From the NCBI GenBank assembly GCA_008477525.1, contig SPDT01000009.1:558001-622000 (forward strand): a stretch of 64,000 nucleotides of DNA, written 5' to 3'. Position numbers and translations under genes: made by a program. This document shows, piece after piece, positions 29,424 to 40,189 of the stretch; position 1 is the first letter of the stretch; every line of letters begins with the position of its first letter. The notes under the pieces were generated by a model. It did not search any database. It was not told the origin of the DNA and saw nothing but the letters and a program-made list of their open reading frames with translations. The stretch is from Hypomyces perniciosus. Its lineage: Eukaryota > Ascomycota > Sordariomycetes > Hypocreales > Hypocreaceae.

Positions 29424-30402
29424 TCATTTAGATGGTTGTGTGATAGGTATCCCGGCATGACGGAAGTGACTCTCAGCAATGTGTACATCGTCGCCAACGA
29501 CATCGACGCACCACTCTAAATACTTTTTTAATTGTGTTCTGACAAAATGTTCGTTTTCATACCAGTTTTTCTTGATAAACCTCTTCAGCACCCCAAAATA
29601 CTCCTCAATAGGGTTAAAATCTAGCGAATAAGGGGATAGAAACACCACTCTCACTCCTGCCTCGTCGCACATCGTCTAGATTTTCTCTGAATCATGCCAA
29701 GAAGCGTTATCTATGACGATCACGGATTTTGGCTCTAGATACCTGCCACAATGATGCAGCAGCTGCGCAATAAAGTCTTCAAAGAAAGCAAGGTCCGTTG
29801 ATCCTTGGTATACTCGCCTGAGAAGTATGCCATCTTGGGTGTACGCAGGTAGAATGTGCCATCTTTTTCCACGACTAAACCTTGTGACCTGGACAGGTGA
29901 GGTCCCTTTAGGTGACCTCCCCCCCCCCCAACGTCGATATCCAACCCTTCTATCACAGCCAGACTCATCAACAAAGACAAAATGGTAGGATTTAAACTCC
30001 GATATCATATGTAGATAGCGATCTCGAAAGTCCGCATCTCGTTGCTGTGCGACGCGGCTAATCGTAGTTTTGGTCCAGCCTATAGATCGTAGGGTCCAAC
30101 CGATAGACCTTTCTGATACCCTTCTCCCAAACTTATCATAGAGAAAGTCTACTAATTCGCATCGATACATGTCCGGCCCTTCGGTTAGTATGTCACATAG
30201 GGCCTTCTGCATAGGCGGCGCAATACAGCTACGGCGGCCGACGCGGGTTTTGGTTGCACTGGTCATCTCGGATGCTTCTGGCTCTAAGCGGATTCTCTGG
30301 ACGGCGCGCACGCTGCACGAGGCGGCCGGGGCTATTCGTTTATTTTCAAAGCCTCGCTTTAGTATGGACTTAATCGGGCCACGCCGTCAGTTGCGGCGCC
30401 AT
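29424..30402 (-). pseudogene. Tc1/mariner-type DD34E transposase, inactivated (copy 2)
   Basis: The main frame (29,676-30,311) has FVDESGCDRRVGYRRWG, YQGSTDLAFFEDFI and VIVIDNASWHDSEKI. An in-frame TAG at about 29,673-29,675 follows, and then the same frame continues with VVFLSPYSLDFNPIEEYFG. First Asp, second Asp and Glu are all present, and 34 residues separate the last two, as in the Tc1 (DD34E) group. The N-terminus from the ATG at 30,402 (MAPQLTA) is out of frame by small indels near 30,360-30,380. A run of ten C at about 29,922-29,931 adds two residues relative to copy 1. No terminal inverted repeats were paired. A DDE transposase acts in the nucleus by cut and paste at TA sites; this copy cannot be expressed whole. 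Confidence 0.85.
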
Positions 30403-31139
30403 GGTTGTATTTGTAGCAAGAAAACGCTCCAGGTCTGGCTGGATAGATGAAGGGAAAGGAAAGATGGGAAACCAGATAGGCACAAGGTGCGGACGTTTGT
30501 GGCGCACTGCTAAGTGGGGCCAAAACATCCTGTTCTCTCAGGACTTGCTCACTACAAGCGCGTAACGTAAAGCCACACAAGCCACTGGACAACCCCGCGA
30601 TTCTTTAAAAAAGTTAACTAAGAACTTGCGACACCCATTTCGCCTTCCACTCGCGAGAAGTAGCCGACGAATTCGGCTACATCCCAATCATTGATTTCTT
30701 GCTTGTCTTGCAATTTGGTGAAAATAATATCGTGCAAATGGATGAGTTGAATGGCGGACAGATTGGGGGTTGTGGTAGTTAATGTAAACTACAAGTCTGT
30801 TGCCGCTCATGGCAAATTGCTGCCGAGATGTTGGTTGAAATCCAGGATCGCAGCAGAACTTAGTTCCGTATGTAGCTCTACGTGAAAACTAAGTGTACAG
30901 TGCACAGTAAGTGGGGCCGTTCACGGTTAAAAAGAATGTTCAACAAGAGGAAGACTACATATCAAGCTATGTATTGTGCTCGTAACTGTATGTATCAAGG
31001 AACGAAATATGTATAGACGAGATTAATACACCAAATAAACCTCCAAGTATGGCTCATGTGGGGGCTTTAATAGACATGTCGCGGTCCCGGAAATTTTCTA
31101 GCACATACCACAGGTCAAAATTATTAGACATCCATTAAT
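30403..31139. other. Intergenic
   Basis: No gene recognised. The word taagtggggcc occurs at about 30,511 and 30,909 in the same orientation, perhaps marking ends of a decayed element. The region just before 31,140 is the presumed promoter of the kinase-like gene; no clear TATA box. Confidence 0.5.
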
Positions 31140-31964
31140 ATGCCACTCAAACGAAAACAAGCATTTCATCATCGCAAAGAGGTTTCTGTGCAGGCAAACC
31201 TACTAGCACACTTGGATCGGGACCCTTGCGCCGATTACAAATTCTTGGGCATGTCACGCACAGCTTGGGTTGGTCAACATCGCCGTCACCTTGCTCGACA
31301 ACTAGTCATGATCCAGGAGTTGAAGAGCATGACCTTCTCTGACTTTGGTCGTTTGGCCCAAATTGCTCATAAAAATGTTGCGCGGCCAATTGCGTTTTAC
31401 AGCACGGAAGTTAGCGTCAATATCGTTTACGAATTTGTGGATCTGGCTTTATTCGACATTCTTCCACTTTGCCATATTGAAATAGCCGCAGTGATGTCGC
31501 AGGTTAGTCAAGAGTTCGATAGAAGATGCCTGTCTAACACCAATTGCAGGTTATGTCCGCGGTGCATGCTCTTCTTAGAGAATCTATTACTTTTCGCATC
31601 GATTCCATTCGCATATCATCCCATGGAGTGATAAAGATTGGTGCGGGAAAACTCAAAATCGACCTTATTCTAGACTCACTAACACGTACTAGTGTTAGAC
31701 TGGGGTCAAGAGCAGAGAGAGGACCCTATGGTACAAGATGCTAATATTACGAATATTGCAGTCTATTTAGGCGAAACGATGGATGTCATGGGGCAAAGCC
31801 TACTCGGTTGGACACGCGATGCATTAGAATTTCGTGGTATTCTTCGATCCGGGATGCTGCCTGCTCCGAATGTGAGAAACTCAAAGTTGGATGCAGCAAA
31901 TCAAGAGCTGACGACGGTAGCACCCTTTCCTCCTGAAGTCACCTCGGAGGGCTATTCTTCATGA
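31140..31964 (+). CDS. Protein-kinase-like protein without catalytic motifs, 241 aa, 3 exons
   Basis: Exons are 31,140-31,502, 31,550-31,640 and 31,693-31,964. Both introns (47 and 52 bp) have GT, a CTAAC branch site (tgtctaacacc; cactaacacg) and AG, and removing them keeps one frame. The text HKNVARPIAFYSTEVSVNIV then YEFVDLALFDIL resembles the end of a kinase N-lobe and hinge. The C-lobe half reads VMSAVHALLRE ... VIKIVLDWGQEQREDPMVQD. The glycine loop, VAIK lysine, HRD and DFG motifs are absent, so it would be a pseudokinase or only a kinase-fold relative. It is shorter than a full kinase domain (about 260). The start context attaatATGcc is acceptable. Similar proteins occur in Eurotiales; function unknown. 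Confidence 0.7.
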
Positions 31965-32404
31965 GTCTGCTTTGTTTGCGGTACGAAAAGCGCTGACGTT
32001 GTAAGTATCTGGGTGTACTTCGTTCCACAGAAGAAGAGCAGGCTGATGGTGTCTTGGGCATTCAAGTGCTCCGACTAGCTCGAAGTTTTTTTTGGCATGA
32101 TCAAGATCACCAATGCTACTGTAACCAGCACGGAGGACCATTACGTTTGGTAACTTCCTAGCTGTGGGTATAGTATGTAATCTCTTTCTAAGAAATTAAC
32201 CAATGCTCCAAGCGGGGGACAGAATAACGAGCACCGCAAACGTTATTCTTCGCTGATACTTCATAGAAGCAAGATACAAAATCTAGGAAAATTGTAACTT
32301 GACCAAGAGTATCTGAAGTATAATTCACCTCTTTTAAGTTATGATTTGTCACGTTATGTGGTGAAGAATCATCCCCTTGAATAGGTAGTGAAGGGGTGCA
32401 TTTA
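31965..32404. other. Intergenic
   Basis: A small minus-strand frame (31,959-32,141) shows no recognisable family. Nothing else supported. Confidence 0.4.
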
Positions 32405-32697
32405 AGCAGTCATTGCACACTACACTCCTAATTTTGCGGTGCGCGTTATTTTGTCCCCCGCTTGCCAGGGCTTTACAACCTTTCCAAGGACCTGATCACA
32501 ATAGCCCCGAGTGATCATCTTGCCGTTGTTGTTCGAGCTGACGAGGTATTCCTTTGATGGGCCCTTGGAATAGTAATCAATAGCTGCCCAAAAAAGGGCA
32601 TTGAAGCGTTCGTCTTCTATCAGCGGCTCCGGCCGCTCTTGGATACAGTCTGGGCAGTCAGTATCTTTCCCCGCATGAAGAGTGGAGGCGTACTTCG
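32405..32697 (-). pseudogene. Unassigned coding remnant, possibly transposase-derived
   Basis: The minus strand is open for about 90 codons without an early ATG. It reads CPDCIQERPEPLIEDERFNA, FWAAIDYYSKGPSKEYLV, then KMITRGYCDQVLGKVVKPWQ. The FWAAI...GP...Y..QVL pattern resembles the central part of some fungal Tc1-type transposases, between the first and second catalytic Asp, but no catalytic residue is present to prove it. Flanking minus-strand frames up to 33,472 (Lys/Arg-rich) may belong to the same dead element. Low confidence. Confidence 0.35.
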
Positions 32698-33790
32698 TAA
32701 TGTATCATCTTATCCGTGGAATCTTTGCTCCTAGTTTTATGGAGCTGCCAAGCGATCGGCCAAGGAGAAGTCAGCCAAGGATCTGGCGAAGTGGCAAAAA
32801 ACGCACTTTCTGTTTCTCCTGCCTACCGCCGGTGATTTTACCGCTTGACATGTGATGCTTTCGGGCACCGTCTAATAACTCGTCGGAAATCTGCTTGGTG
32901 CGGATGGCTCTGTTGATGATGAGGAGTTTGATGAGTGGGTGGCGCTGCTGACCTCTGGCGGCCCCGTCTCTCGCTCCCTCATCGGCCTCTGTACGCCTTC
33001 GTTTTGGCGCCCCTGTGCCACCCTCCGCTCGCAGTGATGGGATGTTGTGGTGTAGTTTGTTTCGACCTTCGGCCATTTGACCGAGTTGGCGTGAGAACGT
33101 CGGTGTTTCTCCGATCAGCAGTTAGGTTTTTCGCTTTTGCGACATTTTACGCCCAAATATGACGCATCCCCGAACTTGCGTCGTGCCTCACTTAATTGCT
33201 TTTTCCCTTGGTCTTCCACCCTTCTTTTGCTGCTCGGCAGGAAGCTCTTTAATATCTTCTTCTTCGACAGGGTGTCGCTGCTTCTTCTCTCGGGTTTTCT
33301 GGTAATTTTTGATTGCGCCTTGTCTTCCATACCGCTTTCCGCAACCCACTTGCCGTATTCTGCGGGCTAGCCTTTCTACTTCATAATGTAGCCCAGTTCT
33401 CCTCAGAGTTTTGCAGCATCTTGGACTTCTTCTACCTCCAAACCCACTTGGGCAGGCTGATATATGAAACACTGTGTAGGTGTCAGTATTTTTCGGGCAA
33501 GGCTAATCTGTACACTCGCTTCCCGATGACTCAAGGATCCGGCACGGGCCGCTGTATCTACAGTTTAATATCGAGGATGAGAGTGCTTCTCTGATTTCAC
33601 TACAGGCAGTATTGTCAAGGGCACTCTGCAACTCATTTTTAACTCGTCCGTTGTTCCTTGTTGATGAGAAGACTGAGGATCGGTCATCCCCCCTTTTAGT
33701 CATACTAGACAAGCAATTCTATACAGGCATGTGACTGCACAAGTACAACATCTGGTTCTACAATATTAGAGATTGGTTGGAATTATAGGA
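32698..33790. other. Region without a supported gene
   Basis: Overlapping frames on both strands (for example 32,771-33,076 and 33,188-33,472 minus) are rich in Lys/Arg and Gln and show no family signature. They may be remnants of the 32,405-32,697 element. No RNA gene or repeat recognised. Confidence 0.4.
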
Positions 33791-33898
33791 TAAAAGGACA
33801 CAGCAATTGAATGGATAATCCAGACACTAGAGTTAGAGTTAATAGAAAGGGCTATACCTCTAAAACAGAAAAGCTTCTGGGCACAGGCCGAAGAGTTT

Positions 33899-34369
33899 AT
33901 GAGAAAATACAGATCGTTGCTTGAAGCGACAATTAAGGAGATCACTGAGAATGATGGTAAGGCCCCTACCGAGATCTTCAAAGAGTTTGCTGACTTGACC
34001 CTGAGACTGTGGAAGGGGAGAACAAGTATTTATGTGCGTGGCATGCCCTACGTTTCTGGCTGTCAAGGGTTTCAGCACGGGTCGGACGAAATGAAGGCTT
34101 GGGAGATCAACTCAGCGCGGGCAAATCGGCTGAACTATCGCCCAATTGGGGTCGTCACACGCCCTCTCATTATCTCAGGACCGGTAGCAGGATTAGGGAC
34201 AGCAGGAAGAAACCATAGTTTAGTCAATGACTATGCTCTGGGTACCAAGTTCCCGCTGGTAGGAGAACAAGAAAGATTTGGGGCTTCTCGTAGTGATGTA
34301 GCACATGAACTCATGCAATTATTGGGACCGGTTGATCATGTGCTGCGCTGTGAAAGATGTTGTGCGTAG
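33899..34369 (+). CDS. Unrecognised ORF, 156 aa or longer
   Basis: The frame is open further upstream to about 33,796, without an ATG before 33,899, and reads IEWIIQTLELELIERAIPL... before the Met. The N-terminal half is helical and charged (LLEATIKEITENDGKAPTEI); the C-terminal half has Gly/Pro-rich text and ends CERCCA. No family is recognised. It may be an internal exon or the remnant of a larger gene. Confidence 0.3.
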   Translation: MRKYRSLLEATIKEITENDGKAPTEIFKEFADLTLRLWKGRTSIYVRGMPYVSGCQGFQHGSDEMKAWEINSARANRLNYRPIGVVTRPLIISGPVAGLGTAGRNHSLVNDYALGTKFPLVGEQERFGASRSDVAHELMQLLGPVDHVLRCERCCA

Positions 34370-34596
34370 TTTGACTTTGATGAATATTACTTCGCTACTG
34401 GCCACACGCGGCCATCTGCGCTACGGAAAGCTTTCACTAGCCTTATGCCTGCGATTTAAGTGTGTATGCGATGATTCTAGACTTGCTTCTCTTTCCTCTT
34501 GCTTTCTCTGGAACAAAGGCCAAATAGTTGGAAGGCATCCAGCTATAATGCCAAGGCATGGCTCTATGATTGAACATATCGCAACATCACTAAAAA

Positions 34597-35482
34597 TTAG
34601 TAATCATTCGAAGTTGATCGGCTCTTCACATACACTGTCTTGACGAGAAACTCGGTCGAGACTTCTAGAATTCGGATATACGGGATTCTCACAATCATCG
34701 CTATACCCGCCCTAGGACCTGAGTTAGTATAAGCCAGGAAAACATCGGAAAGCATACAGTATTCCAAATCCGAGGAGGACAAAAAGAACAAACTGCTTTT
34801 TCCTCTCCAACTTAGTTGAACCACTGCGTAACAGCATCGTGACCGGGAGAAGCCCAAGAGTCCAGTCACTTATAGCGGCGATAACACTATGGATAATGGC
34901 CGCAATCGGCACTGCTCGTGAGTTCAGGCAAGATCCTTTCAAACTATTGTTCCCAAATTGTTCCCAATAAAATGAAGGTGGCCAGCATTGGATGATGTTG
35001 ATAACTAGATATGGGACGGTGAAGGTCCACACTACGCCAAGGCAAGTGTATAGAATAAAACGGGTTGTGTCCTCATGAGAGGTTCTGCGCCATATCCGTA
35101 GAATGAATAGGCTCATCGAGGTTCTGATGATTGCCGCGAGCGGCCCATATATCAGCTCACAGAGGTACCATGCTCGGAAAGCGATGACGATCTCGGGAAT
35201 GTCAAGATCTGATATGTGTTTGCCAATGCCGCCTGCGACTACGCCATGAATTACAAATGCACTTTGTGCACTGTAAAGAAGCTGCATCACATCAGCACGA
35301 ATTCCGGTTGACTACATTTCCGAACCTACAAATGCCAAATACATCAGCTTATCTTCGAGACTGTTTTCTTTCATAATATATTGTTTTGCGTAAAGCCTGA
35401 GGCTGAACATAACAAAAGCGAAGAAAAGGCATACTGATTGAATGGCAAGTAGAACCTCACCATTACTGTTATGAATGTCCAT
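34597..35482 (-). CDS. Fungal rhodopsin-like (SAT4/Pth11-related) membrane protein, short, 263 aa, 3 exons
   Basis: Exons on the minus strand are 35,330-35,482, 34,758-35,281 and 34,597-34,711. Introns of 48 bp (gtaggt, gctgat branch, cag) and 46 bp (gtatgc, actaac branch, tag) restore a single frame. The start is MDIHNSNGEVLLAIQ. Helices include VCLFFAFVMFSLRLY, IYGPLAAIIRTSMSLFILRI, FILYTCLGVVWTFTVPYLV and FVLFVLLGFGILAGIAMIVR. The pattern of a Lys/Arg-Leu-R-x-(W) segment after TM3, a Cys in GSCLN, a helix ending in LGLLPVTMLL, and the last helix ending RIPYIR matches the fungal rhodopsin domain family of integral membrane proteins. Members are usually 330-420 aa; this model stops soon after RIPYIRI, so the tail is short or missing. 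Confidence 0.75.
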
Positions 35483-36043
35483 GGTGACTGCAGTACCAGG
35501 ACTGATGCCACTTCGTCTTTATAGCGCATTAATGTCGAGACGGGTTTACGCACTCATTTTGGCTAGTCATGCTTATGCTAAATCTCTCCCCAATGTTCCT
35601 ATGTGGTTTATAGCTTCAACCGCAAAACTGCAGAATATCGCAATGCCCTTAACCTCGAAAACCCCAAGTCTTGTGGACTCTGCTCTCTCAGTTAATATTG
35701 GTGGGGTGTTGGCTAAGGTATAATCAAGCCATTTTTAGCGTTTAAAGCGGTCAACTCCACCGGCATAAACCTCCAGTTCTGGCCCAAAAAGAGAAGGCCC
35801 AATGACGTCGCCCCCTAAACAGCCGAAAATGGCTGAAAGGTGGTGCGTTGCTGTGACATGGGTCTGAGAATTGTGGACACAACTCTCAGCCATTAATGAG
35901 GACCAAGTGTGCTTTCCGCCAAATATGGCTGAACCTAGGCTGACTACGGAGTAGTGTTTAAGATGAAGCGTGTACCCATTCCCTTGGTCAAGTGGTCATA
36001 CCAAATTTTCACATTGCAAAGCAACACACAACATCATTATGTA
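35483..36043. other. Intergenic upstream of the rhodopsin-like gene
   Basis: Contains one TACGGAGTA motif (35,945-35,953) and the repeated word ggctga (gaaaatggctgaa, aatatggctgaac). No gene supported; the frame at 35,475-35,723 is a shadow of exon 1 and its upstream DNA. Confidence 0.5.
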
Positions 36044-36503
36044 CAGTAGAGGCCGAAATGAGTGTCCGCGATTTGCGTGTTTAGAAACTCTCTGGGCACG
36101 GATCAGACAGCTGCCTGCTGTAGCTAGTACTATAGAATGAGGCTTGTCAGGTTATTCGTTAACATTAGCCTAACAAAAGCCATTTGTGGCTTTTTAATGT
36201 TATAAATTGGGATTTTGATCTTTCTTATTCTTAAAAGTCAGAAACAGCAACTTTAAAACACAGCACTTATGGATCTGAAGGTTTTTCCATTGATAAAGAG
36301 CCTAGGGCGACTTTCGGCCGTTTCTTGCCGTTCCTCTCTGTATAGCAATGACGAAATTATTCTTATGTAATGTTAGGTAAACACTAAGAAGCACGGTTAG
36401 GCTGTGTTTATAGACGTATCGCCTACAGAAATCAAAGGCACGGTCTGTGCCCAGAAACTTTCTATACATACAAAATGCGGACACTCATTTCGGCCTCTAC
36501 TAT
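36044..36503. mobile_element. MITE, TA-flanked, copy 1
   Basis: The left end cagtagaggccgaaatgagt and right end in inverse form a terminal inverted repeat of about 26 bp (with gtccgc). It is flanked by TA on both sides, the Tc1/mariner/pogo target duplication. About 460 bp, no coding capacity. Internal text (gccatttgtggctttttaatgtta) is shared with copies at 38,700-39,166 and 39,696-40,147. Confidence 0.9.
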
Positions 36504-37066
36504 ACCATTTTGCATGTACATAAATGTATACCTCGTATTACGGGGAGTACTAGTTAAAATATGTAGTACTATAACGGCCTGGTTCGTGTCTAGACCTATG
36601 TGTATTCCTTGTGGAGAACTGCATATAAATAATGTAGATGGCTGGTTGCGACTAGATCTCCCCATTGGCTGAGATAATGTTTCTAGATGCATATGATTAG
36701 GTGTTGCAATGTTTGTTCAATCCAAATCCTGCGCTATCATTAAAATAATTGGCTCTATGATGTTTCGGGTCACTTGGCTGGTTATTTGCACCCAGCCCCG
36801 TTGGGATTTTCAAAGCTACAAGAGATCTTAAATATCTAAGCCTCAAACTTCCGTCTCAACCAGTATGCTTCCAATGTTGCCTAGGAAAACAGAATTGATG
36901 AAAGACAGCTAAGGTATGTATGAATTTATTGCGAACTCGTCTCTTTCTAACATAGGAGCCTCGGCTTCGCCTTAAACTTCCGTGGCTCCGCATTCTTCTT
37001 TTCAGACAGCATCTAGAACTAAAGATCAAGGCATCTTCCGAAGTGGAGGAAAAAGGAGCTGCCAAC

Positions 37067-37583
37067 ATGGATCTTAGACACATACTCAATCCTATGCCCG
37101 ACTTGAAATCATCGAATGCTGCACATGTCAACCAACCTTCAGCCTACAGTAGTCAACAGGGGGGCCAAAGTAAGATTTCTAGTTTTCATCAACCATCAGT
37201 AATAACAGACAGCTCACACCTAAGTAGCTCATTCTTGGCCTTTGGCACCATCGTTAGGGTATCCAAGCATGTTTATAGGTGATGGCCAACAACATCATCC
37301 GGTATTCCATGCTCCCGAGCCGTTCCAGGAACGACTCTCTACGAAGATGAAGACCCAGGCAGAGCGGAAAGCATTGCACTACACGATATCTCTGCCGGGG
37401 AGCGAGACACCGGTTTCGGTCCGGATAGACCATTCAGGCTCCTCAAAGGCAGCGAGCGAAAGAAAACGCCAGGCAAGGGTGGCGAGCGTGTACCGCAAGA
37501 AAAAGCAGGAGTTGCACAAGGAGAACGAGATCTTGAAGAAAATGCTGTACTATGCACAACAAGAATTGAAAGCTCTTTTATAG
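37067..37583 (+). CDS. Short bZIP-type transcription factor, 152 aa, 2 exons
   Basis: Start MDLRHILNPMPDLKSSN at 37,067 (an ATG 24 bp upstream is possible). Intron 37,170-37,227 (gtaaga ... ctaagtag) joins the frame to THSWPLAPSLGYPS. A basic region KAASERKRQARVASVYRKKK lies at about residues 107-126, followed by a leucine-zipper-like heptad segment (LHKENEILKKMLYYAQQELK) running to the C-terminus. The MDLRHILN opening is shared by a group of fungal bZIP-like regulators. The basic motif lacks the classical Asn of NxxAAxxSR, so DNA binding may differ. Nuclear by type. The intron's 3' site was chosen for frame continuity. Confidence 0.65.
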
Positions 37584-37872
37584 AGTATGTATTACTATTG
37601 AGACCAGATTTAGTGGCCAACTTTGACATAAGGCAATGCTAGTTGCTGCGAATCGTATCTCTTTTCGCGCCTTTGCAACGATCCTGGCTTATATAATGTC
37701 CGCAAATGGACCAAAGTAGCTGCTTGACAGGCTTTGGATATTGACATGTACGTAATTGAGTGTGCTCGCGATATTTCATGCGTCCCTCGAGGAGGTCCAG
37801 AATCCCGTCGTCGGTGAGTTATAAAAAACGGAATCAAATGCCGAAGTCACCTGATAGTCGCTTCATGGCATA

Positions 37873-38625
37873 TTATAGAAAGTCATCAGGTGGCAACTGC
37901 GGACGCTTCAACGAGCAAGCCCCGCATTTAGGTATATACTTTCTACCTCTGACTTCCTTCTGCTTTCGTTCAAGTTCCTGAGCGTAATGTTCGGGGTAAT
38001 ACCAAATGATAATCTCTTTTACGACAGCACAACGAAGGAGATTCTCCATTAGAGACCTGAGAACTGTATAGTGTCTTGTCCGTTTATTGGGATCCTGGAT
38101 CGTAATCGTGCTTACTAGCGAGAAGGCGTCGTTATGTTGCGCTTTTCCACCGATTCCGTAAACTTTGTTTGTGCAGTGACTTTCGTTCTCCCCCCAAAAC
38201 AGATAATCCGAGCAGCGACCATTTTCATTAGACGTACTCAACTCCCCTGGCCACCTAGTACTTATAGGTTGACCTGGACGACGAATATATTGGATGCTAA
38301 GTGTGATGTTGTGTTCATAAAAGACAATATCACCATAGCCATAAACGCGGCCATGTTCGTGAAATTTGTGGGGTTTCAAGCAATCTAGGAGTAAGTCCCA
38401 GTTACAGAATCTATTGGTAACGAGCACCAAGTAAGTTGACTCTGTCCCGACGCCGTACGTTATGAGTAGAGGCAAACCGTGGCCAATGAGAGCAGGTCTG
38501 TCTCCGGCTTCAACGGCTTTATCGAGCCAATCATAGCTTTTAAAAAATGCGTCCCATATTTTCTTATACTCAAATTGTAGGGAAATTGCCATGGATTGGG
38601 ATTTCGGTCTCATTTGAGCCACCAT
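37873..38625 (-). CDS. Conserved-looking hypothetical protein, 250 aa
   Basis: A single open frame from MVAQMRPKSQSMAISL to a stop. It has an aromatic, mixed alpha/beta composition (LLITYGVGTESTYLVLVTNR; YGYGDIVFYEHNITLSIQYI). Near the C-terminus KCGACSLKRP is the only Cys pair. No signal peptide or membrane helix. I do not recognise the family. MITE copy 2 begins about 75 bp upstream of the start, so its promoter lies in or is interrupted by that element. Confidence 0.6.
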   Translation of the reverse strand: MVAQMRPKSQSMAISLQFEYKKIWDAFFKSYDWLDKAVEAGDRPALIGHGLPLLITYGVGTESTYLVLVTNRFCNWDLLLDCLKPHKFHEHGRVYGYGDIVFYEHNITLSIQYIRRPGQPISTRWPGELSTSNENGRCSDYLFWGENESHCTNKVYGIGGKAQHNDAFSLVSTITIQDPNKRTRHYTVLRSLMENLLRCAVVKEIIIWYYPEHYAQELERKQKEVRGRKYIPKCGACSLKRPQLPPDDFL

Positions 38626-38699
38626 CTTGGTTACATATGAATCCAGAGACAGAGTATGGAGAAGTGATACAGGATATGTTTAGATGATGGTGTTATATA

Positions 38700-39166
38700 T
38701 ACAGTACATAGAGGCCGAAATGAGTGTCCGCGATTTGCGTGTTTAGAAACTCTCTGGGCACGGACCAGACAGCTGCCTGCTGTAACTAGTACTATAGAAT
38801 GAGGCTTGTCAGGTTATTCGTTAACATTAGCCTAACAAAAGCCATTTGTGGCTTTTTAATGTTATATGTTAAGATTTTGATCTTTCTTATTCTTAAAAGT
38901 CAGAAATAGCAACTTTAAAACACAGCAATTATAGATCGAAAAATTTGTCTATTAATAAAGAGCCTACAGCGACTTATGGCTGTTTCTTGCCGTTCCCCTC
39001 TATATAGCAACGGCGAAATTGTTATTATGTAATGTTAGTAAATATTAAGAATGTACAGTTGGGCTAAGTTGATAAAAGTATCGGCTAAGGAAATCAGAGG
39101 CATGGTCTGTGCCCAGAAACTTTCTATACATACAAAATGCGGACACTCATTTCGGCCTCTACTGTA
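38700..39166. mobile_element. MITE, TA-flanked, copy 2
   Basis: Nearly identical to copy 1 in sequence and orientation, including gttattcgttaacattagcc and the right terminal repeat ending ggcctctactgta. A 3-bp difference occurs at the left terminus (acagtacatagagg). The high similarity of copies 1 and 2, and absence of RIP-like decay, point to recent movement. Confidence 0.9.
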
Positions 39167-39345
39167 CCAACTGTATATAAGGGAACACGTGCTCGGCTCG
39201 TGACACGCCGTCAATGCGATTTAGAATACATAATAGTCAGTCCTACCTGTGCTATGTATGAAGAATCCAGAAATTGCCTCATGAGAAAAATACCAGAGGT
39301 TGGGTAAAATTTGTGCGTATGTAAAATGTCAAGCGCAAGAAAAAG

Positions 39346-39353
39346 TATAAAGC
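39346..39353 (+). promoter_or_regulatory. TATA box of the cysteine-rich protein gene
   Basis: gtataaag lies 87-94 bp upstream of the ATG at 39,440. Pyrimidine-rich text with cca-atcact words follows, a common fungal core promoter layout. Confidence 0.55.
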
Positions 39354-39439
39354 ATTCTGCTGCTCCCATACCAGAGTCTCATCTCAATCTTGAACTCCAA
39401 CCAATCACTTGCCATTCCGTGCCCAAACACGCCTAAAAT

Positions 39440-39658
39440 ATGCACCTCACTCACGTCATTGCCGTTTTCGGCCTCGTTGCCGCCACCCAAGCTTGCAGCC
39501 CCAGCGCTTTTAGCTGTGGGAACCAGTTCGGTGCTCCGGGCCCTGACGGCGCCATCTACACTTGTAACTCCTTTGGCCTATGGGTTCTCACCGCCAAGTG
39601 CGGCTGTCCAACGTGCTGTATCCAAGTCAATACCAGCTATGCTCACTGTTGGCGCTAA
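39440..39658 (+). CDS. Small secreted cysteine-rich protein, 72 aa
   Basis: Signal peptide MHLTHVIAVFGLVAATQA (residues 1-18), then a mature peptide of about 54 residues with eight cysteines (CSPSAFSC ... YTC ... KCGCPTCC ... HCW). The spacing C-x6-C ... C-x-C-x2-CC ... C suggests four disulfide bonds. The size, signal and cysteine content fit fungal small secreted proteins (effector or antimicrobial type), but I recognise no named family. A good TATA box stands upstream. The gene sits between two MITEs of one family (38,700-39,166 and 39,696-40,147) in opposite orientation. Confidence 0.8.
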   Translation: MHLTHVIAVFGLVAATQACSPSAFSCGNQFGAPGPDGAIYTCNSFGLWVLTAKCGCPTCCIQVNTSYAHCWR

Positions 39659-39695
39659 AGTGGCACTGCCATTTTTCCTGCAGCACCAAGCAGCT

Positions 39696-40147
39696 ACAGT
39701 AGAGGCCGAAATGGGTGTCCGCATTTTGTATGTATAGAAAGTGTCTGGGCACAGACCATGCCTCTGATTTCTGTAGCCGATACTTCCATAAACACGCCTT
39801 CTTAATGTTTACCTAATATTACATAAGAACAATTTCGCCATTGTCATACAGAAGGGAACGGCAAGAAACAGCCGAAAGTCGCTCTAAGCTCTGTATTAAT
39901 AGAAAAGGTTTTAGATCGATAAGTGCTGTGTTTTTAAGTTGCTGTTTCTGACTTTTAAGAATAAGAAAGATCAAAATCTTAGCATATAACATTAAAAAGC
40001 CACAAATGGCTTTTGTTAGGCTAATGTTAACGAATAACCTGACAAGCCTCATTCTATAGTACTAGTTACAGCAGGCAGCTGTCTGGTCCGTGCCCAGAGA
40101 GTTGCTAAACACGCAAATGGCGGACACTGGTTTCGGCCGCTACTGTA
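39696..40147. mobile_element. MITE, TA-flanked, copy 3 (inverted)
   Basis: The same family as copies 1 and 2 but inserted in the opposite orientation: its internal sequence is the reverse complement of theirs. Ends tacagtaga and ctactgta give TA target sites. It begins only about 38 bp after the stop codon of the cysteine-rich gene, so it may supply transcript end sequence. Confidence 0.9.
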
Positions 40148-40189
40148 TATGCTTTTGGCTTTGCCATCTCTTCATCCCCAATTACAATA

